In this document: piece after piece, positions 45,616 to 53,579 of the stretch | Numbering within the stretch: the first letter of the stretch is position 1 | Layout of the letters: each line of letters opens with the position of its first letter | Source of the DNA: Mesorhizobium sp. B2-4-15 | GTDB lineage: Bacteria; Pseudomonadota; Alphaproteobacteria; Rhizobiales; Rhizobiaceae | Assembly (NCBI RefSeq): GCF_006658505.1 | Contig: NZ_VFUZ01000006.1 | Coordinates: 1 to 64,000, forward strand | Length of the DNA stretch: 64,000 nucleotides | Direction: 5' to 3' | The notes under the pieces: model-generated | Told to the model about the DNA's origin: nothing | The model's database searches: none | Seen by the model: only the letters and a program-made list of their open reading frames with translations | Translations under genes and position numbers: made by a program

Positions 45616-46316
45616 GCGATGTCCTGCTCCAGGCCGAAAACGTCGGTATCCGGTTCGGCGGACTCCAAGCGCTCGAAGGGCTGAACCTGACGGTCCGCGA
45701 CAAGGAACTCTGCTGCATCATCGGGCCGAACGGCGCTGGCAAGAGTACGTTCCTCAACGTGCTGACCGGTACGCTTCGCCCGACGAGTGGCAGCGTGTGC
45801 TTCCTTGGCCACAACATTGCCGGCCTGCCGCTGCATCGCATCGCGCGGCTCGGCATCGCCCGCAAGTTCCAGATTCCTTCCGTCTTTCCCAGCCTGTCGG
45901 TCGAGGACAATCTCAAGGTCGCAAGGTGGGGTGCGCCCTCGCCCGTCAGGCCAATTGGCGAGTTGATGGAACTGGTCGCCCTTGGCAACCGCGCCACGAC
46001 ATTGGCCGGCGCGCTGGCGCACGGCCAGAAGCAATGGCTGGAGATCGGCATGGCACTGGCGATCGAACCGAGGCTGCTGCTGCTCGATGAGCCGACCGCC
46101 GGCATGACACCGCAGGAGACGATGGCGACCGCCGAAATGCTGTTGCGGCTCAAGGGCGAGTTCTCGGTCGTCGCGGTCGAGCACGACATCCGCTTCGTGC
46201 GGGCGTTGAACTGCGAAACGCTGGTGCTGCATCAGGGGCGGCGGCTGCGCAGCGGTCCTTTCCACGACATCGAGAGCGACGAGATGGTCCGCGACGTCTA
46301 TCTGGGGAGGCGCTGA
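45612..46316 (+). CDS. Urea/amide-type ABC transporter ATPase (UrtD/LivG-like)
   Basis: 234-residue ATPase. Walker A GPNGAGKS is at about 37-44 and Walker B LLLLDEPTAGMTP. The signature region reads LAHGQKQWLEIGMAL in place of LSGGQ. The HGQKQWLEIGM form is diagnostic of the UrtD branch, so the importer is likely for urea-, amide- or guanidine-like compounds. It is shorter than many LivG proteins. It is followed 2 nt later by the UrtE-like ATPase. Confidence 0.88.
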   Translation: MSDVLLQAENVGIRFGGLQALEGLNLTVRDKELCCIIGPNGAGKSTFLNVLTGTLRPTSGSVCFLGHNIAGLPLHRIARLGIARKFQIPSVFPSLSVEDNLKVARWGAPSPVRPIGELMELVALGNRATTLAGALAHGQKQWLEIGMALAIEPRLLLLDEPTAGMTPQETMATAEMLLRLKGEFSVVAVEHDIRFVRALNCETLVLHQGRRLRSGPFHDIESDEMVRDVYLGRR

Positions 46317-46318
46317 CC

Positions 46319-47020
46319 ATGCTGCGGACAGTGGCTGTTTCGGCCGGCTACGGCCTGCTTCCGGTGCTGAACGGGATCGACCTCAACGTCGCGCCGGGCG
46401 AAGTCGTCGGCCTGCTCGGCCGCAACGGCGCCGGCAAGACGACGCTGCTGCGCGTCATCGCCGGCGGCTTGAAGGTAAGCGGCGGCGCGGTGGTTCTCGG
46501 CGACAAGGATCTCACGACCGCTGCGGCCTTCCGCCGGGCGCGCGCGGGCATCGCGCATGTGCCGCAGGGACGCGGCATCTTCAACCAGCTGACCGTGCGG
46601 CAGAATCTAGAAGTCGGCACCCGCGCCGCCAAGGATCGCGGCGACGGCGGCATTCCGTCCGACATCTTCGGCTATTTTCCGATCCTGCGCGAACGCGAGG
46701 CGCAGGTCGCCGGCACTCTTTCGGGTGGCCAGCAGCAGATGCTGGCTATCGGCCGCGCGCTGTGCGGCCTGCCGTCGGTGCTGCTGCTCGACGAACCCTC
46801 GGAAGGCATCCAGCCGAACATCGTGCAGTCGATCGCCGAACTGGTGCCGCGCATCGCCCGCGAGCGCGGCATCGCGATCGTCCTCGTCGAACAGAATCTC
46901 GATCTCGTTCTCAAGGCGGCGGACCGCTGCCTGGTGATGGAGAAGGGCAGGATCGTGCACGAAGGCACGCCGGAGGCGTTCGCCGACGAGACCCTGCTGA
47001 AAGACCTCTTGGCTTTGTAA
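46319..47020 (+). CDS. Urea/amide-type ABC transporter ATPase (UrtE/LivF-like)
   Basis: 233-residue ATPase with Walker A GRNGAGKT (34-41), signature LSGGQQQMLAIGRAL and Walker B VLLLDEPSEGIQPNI. The SEGIQP ending of Walker B is usual in the UrtE/LivF group. It partners the UrtD-like ATPase. The binding-protein gene follows after 41 nt, so the operon order is permease, permease, ATPase, ATPase, binding protein. Confidence 0.88.
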   Translation: MLRTVAVSAGYGLLPVLNGIDLNVAPGEVVGLLGRNGAGKTTLLRVIAGGLKVSGGAVVLGDKDLTTAAAFRRARAGIAHVPQGRGIFNQLTVRQNLEVGTRAAKDRGDGGIPSDIFGYFPILREREAQVAGTLSGGQQQMLAIGRALCGLPSVLLLDEPSEGIQPNIVQSIAELVPRIARERGIAIVLVEQNLDLVLKAADRCLVMEKGRIVHEGTPEAFADETLLKDLLAL

Positions 47021-47061
47021 GGCGTGCATGGGGTGCGCCTGGACTGGAAGGGAACACAACG

Positions 47062-48231
47062 ATGATAAGCAGAAGAACTGTCCTGAAATCCGGCGGCGCA
47101 GCCGCCGCCTTCGCGATGGTCGGCGCGCCGTCGATCCTGCGCGCCGCCGACACCGTCAAGGTCGGCCTGTCGATCCCGATCACCGGGCTGCAGGCGATCC
47201 TCGGCGAAACGCTGCTCAATTGCTACAAGCTGGCCGCCGCCGAACTCAACGCCGCCAACGGCATTGGCGGCCGTCAGGTCGAATTGTTCATCGAGGACAA
47301 CCAGACCACGACCAAGGGCTCGATCGACAAGGCGCGCAAGCTCCTCAACGAAGACAAGGTCGACGTGATCATGGGCACGATCATTTCGCCCGAGCGCAGC
47401 GCGACGCTGTCGGTGACGTCAAAAGCCAAGAAGCTGTTCTTCTATCCGACCAATTTCGAAGGTGGCGAGTGCAACCGCTACTTCGTGGCCACCGGACCGA
47501 TCCCGATGCAGCAGGTCGACCCGATGATGCCGTGGGTTGCGGAGAATCTCGGCAAGACGATCTACATCATGGCTTCCGACTATGCCTGGCCGCAGAAGAT
47601 GACAGAGGCGATCACGGCTGCCTACGAGAAGGCCGGCGGCAAGATCATCGGCGCCGACTATTATCCGTTCGGGACCACCGATTTCGGCCCGGCCTTCCAG
47701 AAGATCAAGTCGCTGAAGCCCGATGTCGTCTGGTCGATGGTGGTCGGCAACGACGCCGTCACCCAGCTGAAGCAATATCGCAGCTTCGACATCAAGCAGC
47801 CGCTGATCGCGCCGCTCGACGAAGTCTTCAACAAGGATGCGCTGCCGCCCGGCGTAGCGGCCGGCACCTATGCGCCGCAACCCTACTGGATGGCGCTCGA
47901 CAACCCGGTCAACAAGAAGTTCATCTCGAGCTTCCGCGAAAAATTCGGCCAGGAGAAGATGGTCAACGGCATCGGCGAAGCCGGCTATAACGGCCTGCAT
48001 CTCTATGCGCTGGCCGCCGAGAAGGCCGGATCGCTGAAGGACGACGACGTGCTCAAGGCACTGCCGACGATCGAGTTCGATGCACCGCAAGGCAAGATCC
48101 GCGTCGATGCCAGCAACAATCACACGCTCTGCCATTCCTATGTCGGCAAGGCGGCGGCGGACGGCATCAGCTACGAGATCGTCAAGGATTTCGGCACGAT
48201 CGCCCCGGTAACGCCTTACTGCAAGCTATAG
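47062..48231 (+). CDS. Urea/amide-type ABC transporter substrate-binding protein (UrtA/FmdD-like)
   Basis: 389-residue periplasmic protein with a twin-arginine-like signal (ISRRTVLKSGGAAAAFAMVG, cleaved near ILRAA). The mature chain begins DTVKVGLSIPITGLQAILGE. The patterns KKLFFYPTNFEGGECNRYF and PMMPWVAENLGKTIYIMASD place it in the UrtA/FmdD/AmiC group. GGAAGGGAA lies upstream of the ATG. Its last position in the operon, before a strong terminator, is unusual for the most abundant component. The ligand is likely an amide related to the amidohydrolase substrate. Confidence 0.88.
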   Translation: MISRRTVLKSGGAAAAFAMVGAPSILRAADTVKVGLSIPITGLQAILGETLLNCYKLAAAELNAANGIGGRQVELFIEDNQTTTKGSIDKARKLLNEDKVDVIMGTIISPERSATLSVTSKAKKLFFYPTNFEGGECNRYFVATGPIPMQQVDPMMPWVAENLGKTIYIMASDYAWPQKMTEAITAAYEKAGGKIIGADYYPFGTTDFGPAFQKIKSLKPDVVWSMVVGNDAVTQLKQYRSFDIKQPLIAPLDEVFNKDALPPGVAAGTYAPQPYWMALDNPVNKKFISSFREKFGQEKMVNGIGEAGYNGLHLYALAAEKAGSLKDDDVLKALPTIEFDAPQGKIRVDASNNHTLCHSYVGKAAADGISYEIVKDFGTIAPVTPYCKL

Positions 48232-48237
48232 GACGTC

Positions 48238-48279
48238 CGGCTGCGCGGCGATCGGGACTTTGTCCACGCCGCGCAGCCG
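48238..48279. terminator. Bidirectional hairpin terminator
   Basis: A perfect 13-bp stem (CGGCTGCGCGGCG / CGCCGCGCAGCCG) with a 16-nt loop lies between the convergent ends of the binding-protein gene and the ThDP enzyme gene. TCTT follows on the plus strand. It is well placed to end both transcripts. Confidence 0.75.
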
Positions 48280-48295
48280 TCTTGATCGGCAACTG

Positions 48296-49942
48296 TCAGG
48301 TCGACCGCGGCGCCGGCAGCCGCTCGCGCAATTCGTCGACGAGCACCCTGATGTTCTCGGAGTAGTCGACAGGCAAAACAACGAGATGCACGCCGCCGCC
48401 GGCGAATGCCTGCTCCAGCACGGGCCGAAGGTCGGCGATAGCATCGACCCTCGTCCCCTTGGCGCCATAGGCCTCGGCGTACTTGACGAAATCCGGATTG
48501 CCGAAGGTCATCCCGAAATCCGGAAATTCATCGACCGCCTGCTTCCAGCGGATCATGCCGTAGGCATGGTCTTCCAGCAGCAGGACGACGAGGTTGAGCT
48601 TGAGCCGGACCGCGGTTTCCAACTCCTGGCTGTTCATCATGAAACCGCCATCGCCGCAGATGGCCATGACGCGGCGGTTGGGATAGAGCAGCGCCGCCAT
48701 CATCGCCGACGGCAGGCCCGCGCCCATGGTGGCCAGCGCATTGTCGAGCAGCAGCGTGTTCGCCATGCGGGTGCGGTAGTTGCGCGCGAACCAGATCTTG
48801 TACATGCCGTTGTCGAGGGCCAAGATCCCGTCCGCCGGCATCACGGCGCGCACGTCGTGCACGATGCGCTGCGGCGTGAAGCGGTCTTCCGTGGCGCGCG
48901 CGGCGATGCGGCTCAAAATGCCTTCCCGCAGCGGCGACAGGGTCCGCGCGTTGGGGATCTTGCCCTCGACACGATCGGCCAGCAGCGCCAGTGAGGGGCC
49001 AAGATCGCCGACGATCTCGGCTTGCGGGAAATAGACCTGCTCGACATCGGCCGAGTGGTAACCGACATGGATGACCTTCGGTCCCTCGGCGCCCATGATG
49101 AAGGGCGGCTTCTCGACCGTGTCGTGGCCGATGGTGATGATCACGTCGGCCTGTTCGATGGCCTCATGTACATAGTCACGCTCCGAGAGCGCCGCCGTTC
49201 CCATGTAGAGTTCGGTGCCGCCGGGCACGGTGCCCTTGCCCATCTGCGTGGTGAAATAGGGAATTTGCGTGCGCAGCACGAACTGGGCGATATCAGGGGT
49301 CACGCGCGGGCGTGACGCCGCCGCGCCGAACATCAGCAGCGGACGCTTGGCCTCCATGATCATGCGGCCGGCGCGATCGAGCGCGTCCGGGCTGGCCAGA
49401 GGCAGGTCGACCGGGTGCGTCGGCACAAGCGCGACCGGCTCGCACTCGGCCGCCGCGATGTCTTCCGGCAGTTCCAGATGCACGGGGCCGGGGCGCTCTT
49501 CCTGGGCGACGCGGAAGGCCTCGCGTACCAGCGAGGGAATCATCTTCGGCGAGACGATCTGGCGCGACAGCTTGGTCAATGGCTTCATCGCCGCGACGAT
49601 GTCGACGATCTGGAAGCGTGCCTGCCGGGATGACAGGATGCCCTTCTGGCCGGTGATCATGATCATCGGCATCGCGCCGAGCAGCGCGTAGGCCGAGCCG
49701 GTGGTCAGATTCAGCGCGCCCGGGCCAAGTGTGGTGATGCACACGCCTGCCTTGCCGGTGAGCCTGCCATAGGTGGCGGCCATGAAGGCGGCCGCCTGCT
49801 CGTGGCGGGTCAGGATCAGCTGGATCGACGAGCGGCGGATTGATTCGACGATGTCGAGGTTTTCTTCGCCCGGAATGCCGAAAATCCGCTCGACCCCTTC
49901 GTTCTCGAGGGCCGCCACGAACAGATCTGAACCTTTGGTCAT
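48296..49942 (-). CDS. ThDP-dependent enzyme, acetolactate-synthase-large-subunit-like
   Basis: 548-residue thiamine diphosphate enzyme. The catalytic glutamate is Glu48 (LTRHEQAAAF). The ThDP/magnesium motif begins at Gly430-Asp431 (GDGGFMMNSQELETAVRL). The three domains (Pyr, central FAD/NAD-like, PP) fit the POX/AHAS family. It lacks a neighbouring regulatory small subunit, so a catabolic role (acetolactate, glyoxylate carboligase or oxalyl-like) is more likely than branched-chain amino acid synthesis. I start at ATG 49942. It is convergent with the amide importer and has its own promoter. Confidence 0.86.
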   Translation of the reverse strand: MTKGSDLFVAALENEGVERIFGIPGEENLDIVESIRRSSIQLILTRHEQAAAFMAATYGRLTGKAGVCITTLGPGALNLTTGSAYALLGAMPMIMITGQKGILSSRQARFQIVDIVAAMKPLTKLSRQIVSPKMIPSLVREAFRVAQEERPGPVHLELPEDIAAAECEPVALVPTHPVDLPLASPDALDRAGRMIMEAKRPLLMFGAAASRPRVTPDIAQFVLRTQIPYFTTQMGKGTVPGGTELYMGTAALSERDYVHEAIEQADVIITIGHDTVEKPPFIMGAEGPKVIHVGYHSADVEQVYFPQAEIVGDLGPSLALLADRVEGKIPNARTLSPLREGILSRIAARATEDRFTPQRIVHDVRAVMPADGILALDNGMYKIWFARNYRTRMANTLLLDNALATMGAGLPSAMMAALLYPNRRVMAICGDGGFMMNSQELETAVRLKLNLVVLLLEDHAYGMIRWKQAVDEFPDFGMTFGNPDFVKYAEAYGAKGTRVDAIADLRPVLEQAFAGGGVHLVVLPVDYSENIRVLVDELRERLPAPRST

Positions 49943-50310
49943 GAACCGTCTCTCCTGCGATGCGCATATCCCGTCAGCCATCTATGGCACCGGAATGCTA
50001 CACCTTAAAGGAAGTGTCTTCGACTGCGGATCGGCGGCACCGTCCGGCAACATCGCGGTGATGCTCAAGCCGTAGCCGTCGCCGGCGTCAGCGCGGCTGC
50101 AGAACGCTTGAAGCAGGATCATGTCGGCGATAGCGGACAAATCATTCTTGCGACGCCCTTGAAGGCCCGGCTCTCCCATCCTAAATCCGGGTTGCGGGCC
50201 GGGCCCCTCTGACTGCCGCTATCAGCGGCCGTGATGTCGGACCGCTATAACGGGCCCCTTTCCATCATTTCGGTCGAGCGGGCTCACTTTAAAAAGGTTT
50301 GGAGCCCCTG
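49943..50310. other. Long intergenic region with repeated and inverted motifs
   Basis: I see no convincing gene in these 368 nt. The stretch 50164-50259 is dense in dyads. GGCCCGGC (50164-50171) pairs with GCCGGGCC (50198-50205). GCCGCT-ATC-AGCGGC is a perfect hairpin at 50215-50229. GGGCCCCT occurs at 50201-50208 and 50252-50259, and CCGCTAT at 50216-50222 and 50242-50248. It may hold a promoter with an RNA leader or a small RNA for the zinc-ribbon gene. A 65-codon minus-strand frame at 49982-50179 has no recognisable content. Confidence 0.5.
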
Positions 50311-50610
50311 ATGACATCTTCCCTGCTTGGTATGGTTTGCCCCTCCTGCCGCGTCGCGCTCGTGATGAGTGAGCGCCAAGGCATCGAGATCGACTATTGT
50401 CCGCAATGCCGCGGCGTTTGGCTGGATCGCGGAGAGCTCGACAAGATCATCGAGCGTTCGAGCAAGGACGCGGCGCCCGCACCGCAGCCGCAGCCTGCAC
50501 CATTCACTCAGCCGCAATATAGCCAGGGCCGCGATGACGATTACTCGCGCTCGCATGGCCACCGCTATCCGAAGCGCAAGAAGTCATTCTTCGAAGAATT
50601 GTTCGATTGA
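50311..50610 (+). CDS. TFIIB-type zinc-ribbon protein
   Basis: 99-residue protein with a zinc ribbon of four cysteines, Cys10, Cys13, Cys30 and Cys33 (CPSC...CPQC). GVWLDRGELDKIIE follows, which is the bacterial zf-TFIIB family pattern. The tail is rich in Pro, Gln, Arg and Asp and ends in a basic patch plus FFEELFD. ATG 50311 is chosen because GGAG lies 7 nt before it; a TTG at 50299 overlaps that site. Function is unknown. The Tim44-domain gene follows, with a hairpin between them. Confidence 0.85.
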   Translation: MTSSLLGMVCPSCRVALVMSERQGIEIDYCPQCRGVWLDRGELDKIIERSSKDAAPAPQPQPAPFTQPQYSQGRDDDYSRSHGHRYPKRKKSFFEELFD

Positions 50611-50619
50611 CCGTGCGAG

Positions 50620-50640
50620 GCCGGCCCCTGCAGGGCCGGC
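50620..50640 (+). terminator. GC hairpin after the zinc-ribbon gene
   Basis: GCCGGCCC-CTGCA-GGGCCGGC is a perfect 8-bp stem with a 5-nt loop, 9 nt after the stop, followed by GTTTG. It is a likely terminator or attenuator before the Tim44-domain gene. Confidence 0.6.
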
Positions 50641-50685
50641 GTTTGCCGGAAAAGTCCGAAACCGCATCGACAAAGGTCCACGCCG

Positions 50686-51669
50686 ATGAATTCCCGCACC
50701 AGCCGATTTGCCGCTCTCTTTGCAGGTTTGTTCCTCGCATTTTCCATGGTCGCGATCGATCATGCCGAGGCTCGTCGCGGCGGCAGCTTCGGCAGTCGCG
50801 GCACGCGTACGTTCCAATCGGCGCCGCCGACCAGAACCGCGCCGGCGCCGACCGCGCCGGTCGAACGTTCGATGACGCCCAACACCGGTGTGAACACTCC
50901 GGCCCGGCAGCCGCAAGCCGGGCTTCAGAGACCCGGTCTCTTTGGCGGCTTCGGCGGAACGATGATGCGTGGCCTGCTTATCGGCGGCCTGATCGGGCTG
51001 CTGCTCGGCCAAGGCTTCGGCGGCCTGGCCGGCATGTTCGGCTTCTTGCTTCAGGCGCTGCTCATCGGCGGCGCGATCATGCTGGCCATCAGGTTCTTCC
51101 GGTCGCAATCCGCGCGTGGTCCCGCCCCCGCGCTTGCTGGAGCCGGCAATGCCCAGGCTTCGCGGTTTGAAAACCGCGCAAATGATGCGGACACGGCACG
51201 CCCCTTCACGATTCCCGGTTTCGGCGGCGGCTCAGGGGGAAGCTCCCCGGCCACCGGTTCCGAGGAGATCACGCTGGCCCAGACGGATCTCGATGCCTTC
51301 CAGCAGCTGTTGACCGATGTGCAGGAAGCCTTCGGCCGCGAAGACCATGCCGCGTTGCGCCGGTTGGTGACCCCCGAAATGGTGTCCTATCTGTCGGAGG
51401 AATTGGCCGACAATGCCCAGAAGGGTCTCAGGAACGACGTGTCCGATGTCACCCTGCTGCAGGCCGACATCGCCGAAAGCTGGCGCGAGGATGACCGTGA
51501 CTATGCCACGGCCGCGCTGCGCTACGAGTCGCGCGACGTGACGCGTGAACGGGCCAGCGGCAAGGTGGTCGAAGGCGACGAAGATCATCCGACAGAGACG
51601 ACCGAACTGTGGACATTCACGCGCCAGAATGGCTCGAACTGGAAGCTCTCGGCAATCCAGCAGGCTTGA
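50686..51669 (+). CDS. Tim44-domain membrane-associated protein
   Basis: 327-residue protein. A signal peptide or signal anchor comes first (residues 1-27, AALFAGLFLAFSMVAIDHAEA), then a low-complexity Arg/Pro/Thr stretch. A glycine-rich pair of hydrophobic segments follows (GLLIGGLIGLLLGQGFGG and MFGFLLQALLIGGAIMLAI, about 95-150). A C-terminal Tim44/NTF2-like domain runs from about residue 195 (TDLDAFQQLLTDVQEAFGRE) to the end. Bacterial Tim44-like proteins are membrane-attached and of unclear function. Co-orientation with the zinc-ribbon gene is the only context. Confidence 0.85.
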   Translation: MNSRTSRFAALFAGLFLAFSMVAIDHAEARRGGSFGSRGTRTFQSAPPTRTAPAPTAPVERSMTPNTGVNTPARQPQAGLQRPGLFGGFGGTMMRGLLIGGLIGLLLGQGFGGLAGMFGFLLQALLIGGAIMLAIRFFRSQSARGPAPALAGAGNAQASRFENRANDADTARPFTIPGFGGGSGGSSPATGSEEITLAQTDLDAFQQLLTDVQEAFGREDHAALRRLVTPEMVSYLSEELADNAQKGLRNDVSDVTLLQADIAESWREDDRDYATAALRYESRDVTRERASGKVVEGDEDHPTETTELWTFTRQNGSNWKLSAIQQA

Positions 51670-51726
51670 TCCGGCATCGCCTTCGGCCGCTGTTTTGACC
51701 ACAAAAATTGGCGGCTTTGCCGGTGC

Positions 51727-52824
51727 TCAAGTGACGATCTTGACGCACATCGGCGTGCCGATCTCGACGGCCCGCCCGGTGTCGGTCAGCATGCCGCTAT
51801 CGGCATCGCGCGCGAAGATCGAAATGCGGTCGGCGTTCTGGTTGGCGGAAAACAGATGGCCGCCCGACGGCGTCATCGCCAGGTTGCGCGGCGTGGCGCC
51901 GCCGCAGGGGACATAGCCGATGAGGCTCAATGCGCCAGTGTCCTGGTCGATGGCCATGATAACGACGCTGTCGTGGCCACGGTTAGAGCCGTAGACAAAA
52001 CGCCCATCCGGCGAAATCTGGATATCGGCGCAGTGGTTGCTGTCGCGAACCTCGGCCGGGACTGCAGGCTTGGCGTCGATGACCGAAAGCCTGCCGCTGG
52101 CTTGGTCCAACGCCATCGACACCACGGTCGAATCCAGCTCGTTCATGACAAAGACGAAGCGCCCGTTTGGGTGCAGGGCAATGTGGCGCGGGCCGGCGCC
52201 CGGCGGCAAAGCGGATTCGGCTGACTTCGTGAGGTTGCCATCACGCCCGATCCGATAGGAAACCAGCCGGTCGATGCCGAGGTCGGCAACGATGGCCGTT
52301 CCACCGGCAATGGTTTCGGTGACGCTGTGGGCGTGCGAGCGCTCCTGCCGCGCCGCGTTCGGCCCGGTGCCTTTGTGTGAAACGCTGGCGAGCGGCGCGG
52401 ACAGCGCGCCATCCCTGTCGAAACCATAGACAACAACAGCGCGGTCCGGACCGCCCTCGCCCAGCCCGTAATTCGCGACAAGCAGTTTCGTGCCATCACG
52501 GGTGATGGTGTTGTGGGCGGTGATGCTGCCGAGCGAGGGCTGCTTGTTGAGATAGCTCAGCCTATTCGAGGCGCGATCGAAGCCGTAGGCGGAGACAGTT
52601 CCCTCGCGCCAGGTGAACACTTCCGAATTGGCGTAGATGCGCGAACCGTCCGAGGTGACCGACAGGAATGTCGGGTTGTCGACGTCATTGGTTTCGGCCA
52701 GTTTCCGGATTTCCAGCGTTTGCTCGTCGAAACTGTAGACGCCGAGGCCCACGCCGCGCGCGCCCTGAAAATAGGGCGCCTCGCGGTTCAGGCTGCCGAC
52801 AAAGACCAGACAATCCTTGCTCAT
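51727..52824 (-). CDS. Lactonase-family seven-bladed beta-propeller (6-phosphogluconolactonase-like)
   Basis: 365-residue protein of the YbhE/Pgl-like lactonase family. Repeated propeller strands include FLSVTSDGSRIYA, HIALHPNGRFVFVMNE, QISPDGRFVYGSNRG and LAMTPSGGHLFSANQN. No signal peptide is seen, so it is probably cytoplasmic. The family hydrolyses sugar lactones, or muconolactone in some fungi, but many members are untested. GGGAGGAAAATC precedes the ATG. It is transcribed alone, away from the MaoC gene. It might serve the aldonolactone step missing from the sugar-acid operon, which is speculative. Confidence 0.83.
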   Translation of the reverse strand: MSKDCLVFVGSLNREAPYFQGARGVGLGVYSFDEQTLEIRKLAETNDVDNPTFLSVTSDGSRIYANSEVFTWREGTVSAYGFDRASNRLSYLNKQPSLGSITAHNTITRDGTKLLVANYGLGEGGPDRAVVVYGFDRDGALSAPLASVSHKGTGPNAARQERSHAHSVTETIAGGTAIVADLGIDRLVSYRIGRDGNLTKSAESALPPGAGPRHIALHPNGRFVFVMNELDSTVVSMALDQASGRLSVIDAKPAVPAEVRDSNHCADIQISPDGRFVYGSNRGHDSVVIMAIDQDTGALSLIGYVPCGGATPRNLAMTPSGGHLFSANQNADRISIFARDADSGMLTDTGRAVEIGTPMCVKIVT

Positions 52825-52906
52825 GATTTTCCTCCCCTGCCCGCCGATGCTGGACGCTCGGGGCGATCAAAATTTCGCTTGTCCTCGCTTGCAACGCAAC
52901 CCCATA

Positions 52907-52925
52907 TGTGAAAATACTATTTACA
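52907..52925. promoter_or_regulatory. Imperfect dyad in the lactonase/MaoC divergent region
   Basis: TGTGAAAATACTATTTACA has matching TGTgAA/TTTACA arms and lies in the AT-rich centre of the 201-nt gap (52825-53025) between divergent genes. It may be an operator for the MaoC-CoA-transferase operon. No dedicated regulator adjoins it. Confidence 0.35.
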
Positions 52926-53025
52926 AAAGAAGATTGACGGGAGGAGACGTCGTGCATTCGGCCGCTTTGAGGCGTGTTCAAACGATTGGTCGAAGCCTCC
53001 TGCGAGAGCGCCGGAGCCATCACTC

Positions 53026-53577
53026 ATGAATGATTTCGCCCCCACTGTCGGCGTCGCTTCGACATACCCCAAAAACATGCCTCAAGAGCACGCCGCCTTG
53101 CCGGTGTGGAACGCGGAGAACTGGTTCTACGAGGATTGGTCGGTCGGCCAGAAGATCCGCTCGTTGCGGCGCACGATGGCGGAAGGCGACAGCCATCTTT
53201 TCAATACGCTGGTTCTCGACATCCACCCCTATGTGCAGGACCAGATGTTTGCCGAGAGCGAAGGCATTTTCGGCAAGCGCCTGATCGCCGGCGCGTTCGT
53301 CTTTTCGGCGGGTCTCGGGCTGGTCGCGACCAACTGCGTCAACGCTTTTTCTTACGGCTATGACAAGTTGCGGTTCATCAAGCCTGTCTTCATTGGCGAC
53401 ACGATCTATTCGATCCGTTCCAATCTCGACAAGAAGCCCCGCTACAAGGAGATGGGGCTGATCCGCGCCAGCTACGAAGTGTTCAAGGGCGAAGGCGAGC
53501 TTGTCCTCTATTGCGAGCATTTGCAGACGGTGAAGTACCGCAACCCGGCCGATTTCGTCGGCAAGACGGAGAAATAG
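53026..53577 (+). CDS. MaoC-family dehydratase/hydratase
   Basis: 183-residue hot-dog-fold protein of the MaoC family. The N-terminal part [21 protein letters not shown] and the later [19 protein letters not shown] are typical. FVKP-type [18 protein letters not shown] is the conserved strand of these hydratases. The likely reaction is reversible addition of water to an enoyl-CoA or a mesaconyl/itaconyl-type CoA ester. It is 2 nt upstream of the CoA-transferase gene, which would supply the CoA ester. The substrate is unknown. Confidence 0.87.
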   Translation: MNDFAPTVGVASTYPKNMPQEHAALPVWNAENWFYEDWSVGQKIRSLRRTMAEGDSHLFNTLVLDIHPYVQDQMFAESEGIFGKRLIAGAFVFSAGLGLVATNCVNAFSYGYDKLRFIKPVFIGDTIYSIRSNLDKKPRYKEMGLIRASYEVFKGEGELVLYCEHLQTVKYRNPADFVGKTEK

Positions 53578-53579
53578 AG

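Noticed and set aside
49982..50179. Possible 65-codon gene on the minus strand
   Set aside because: No domain, weak start context and no coupling with neighbours. It lies in a noncoding, dyad-rich region.
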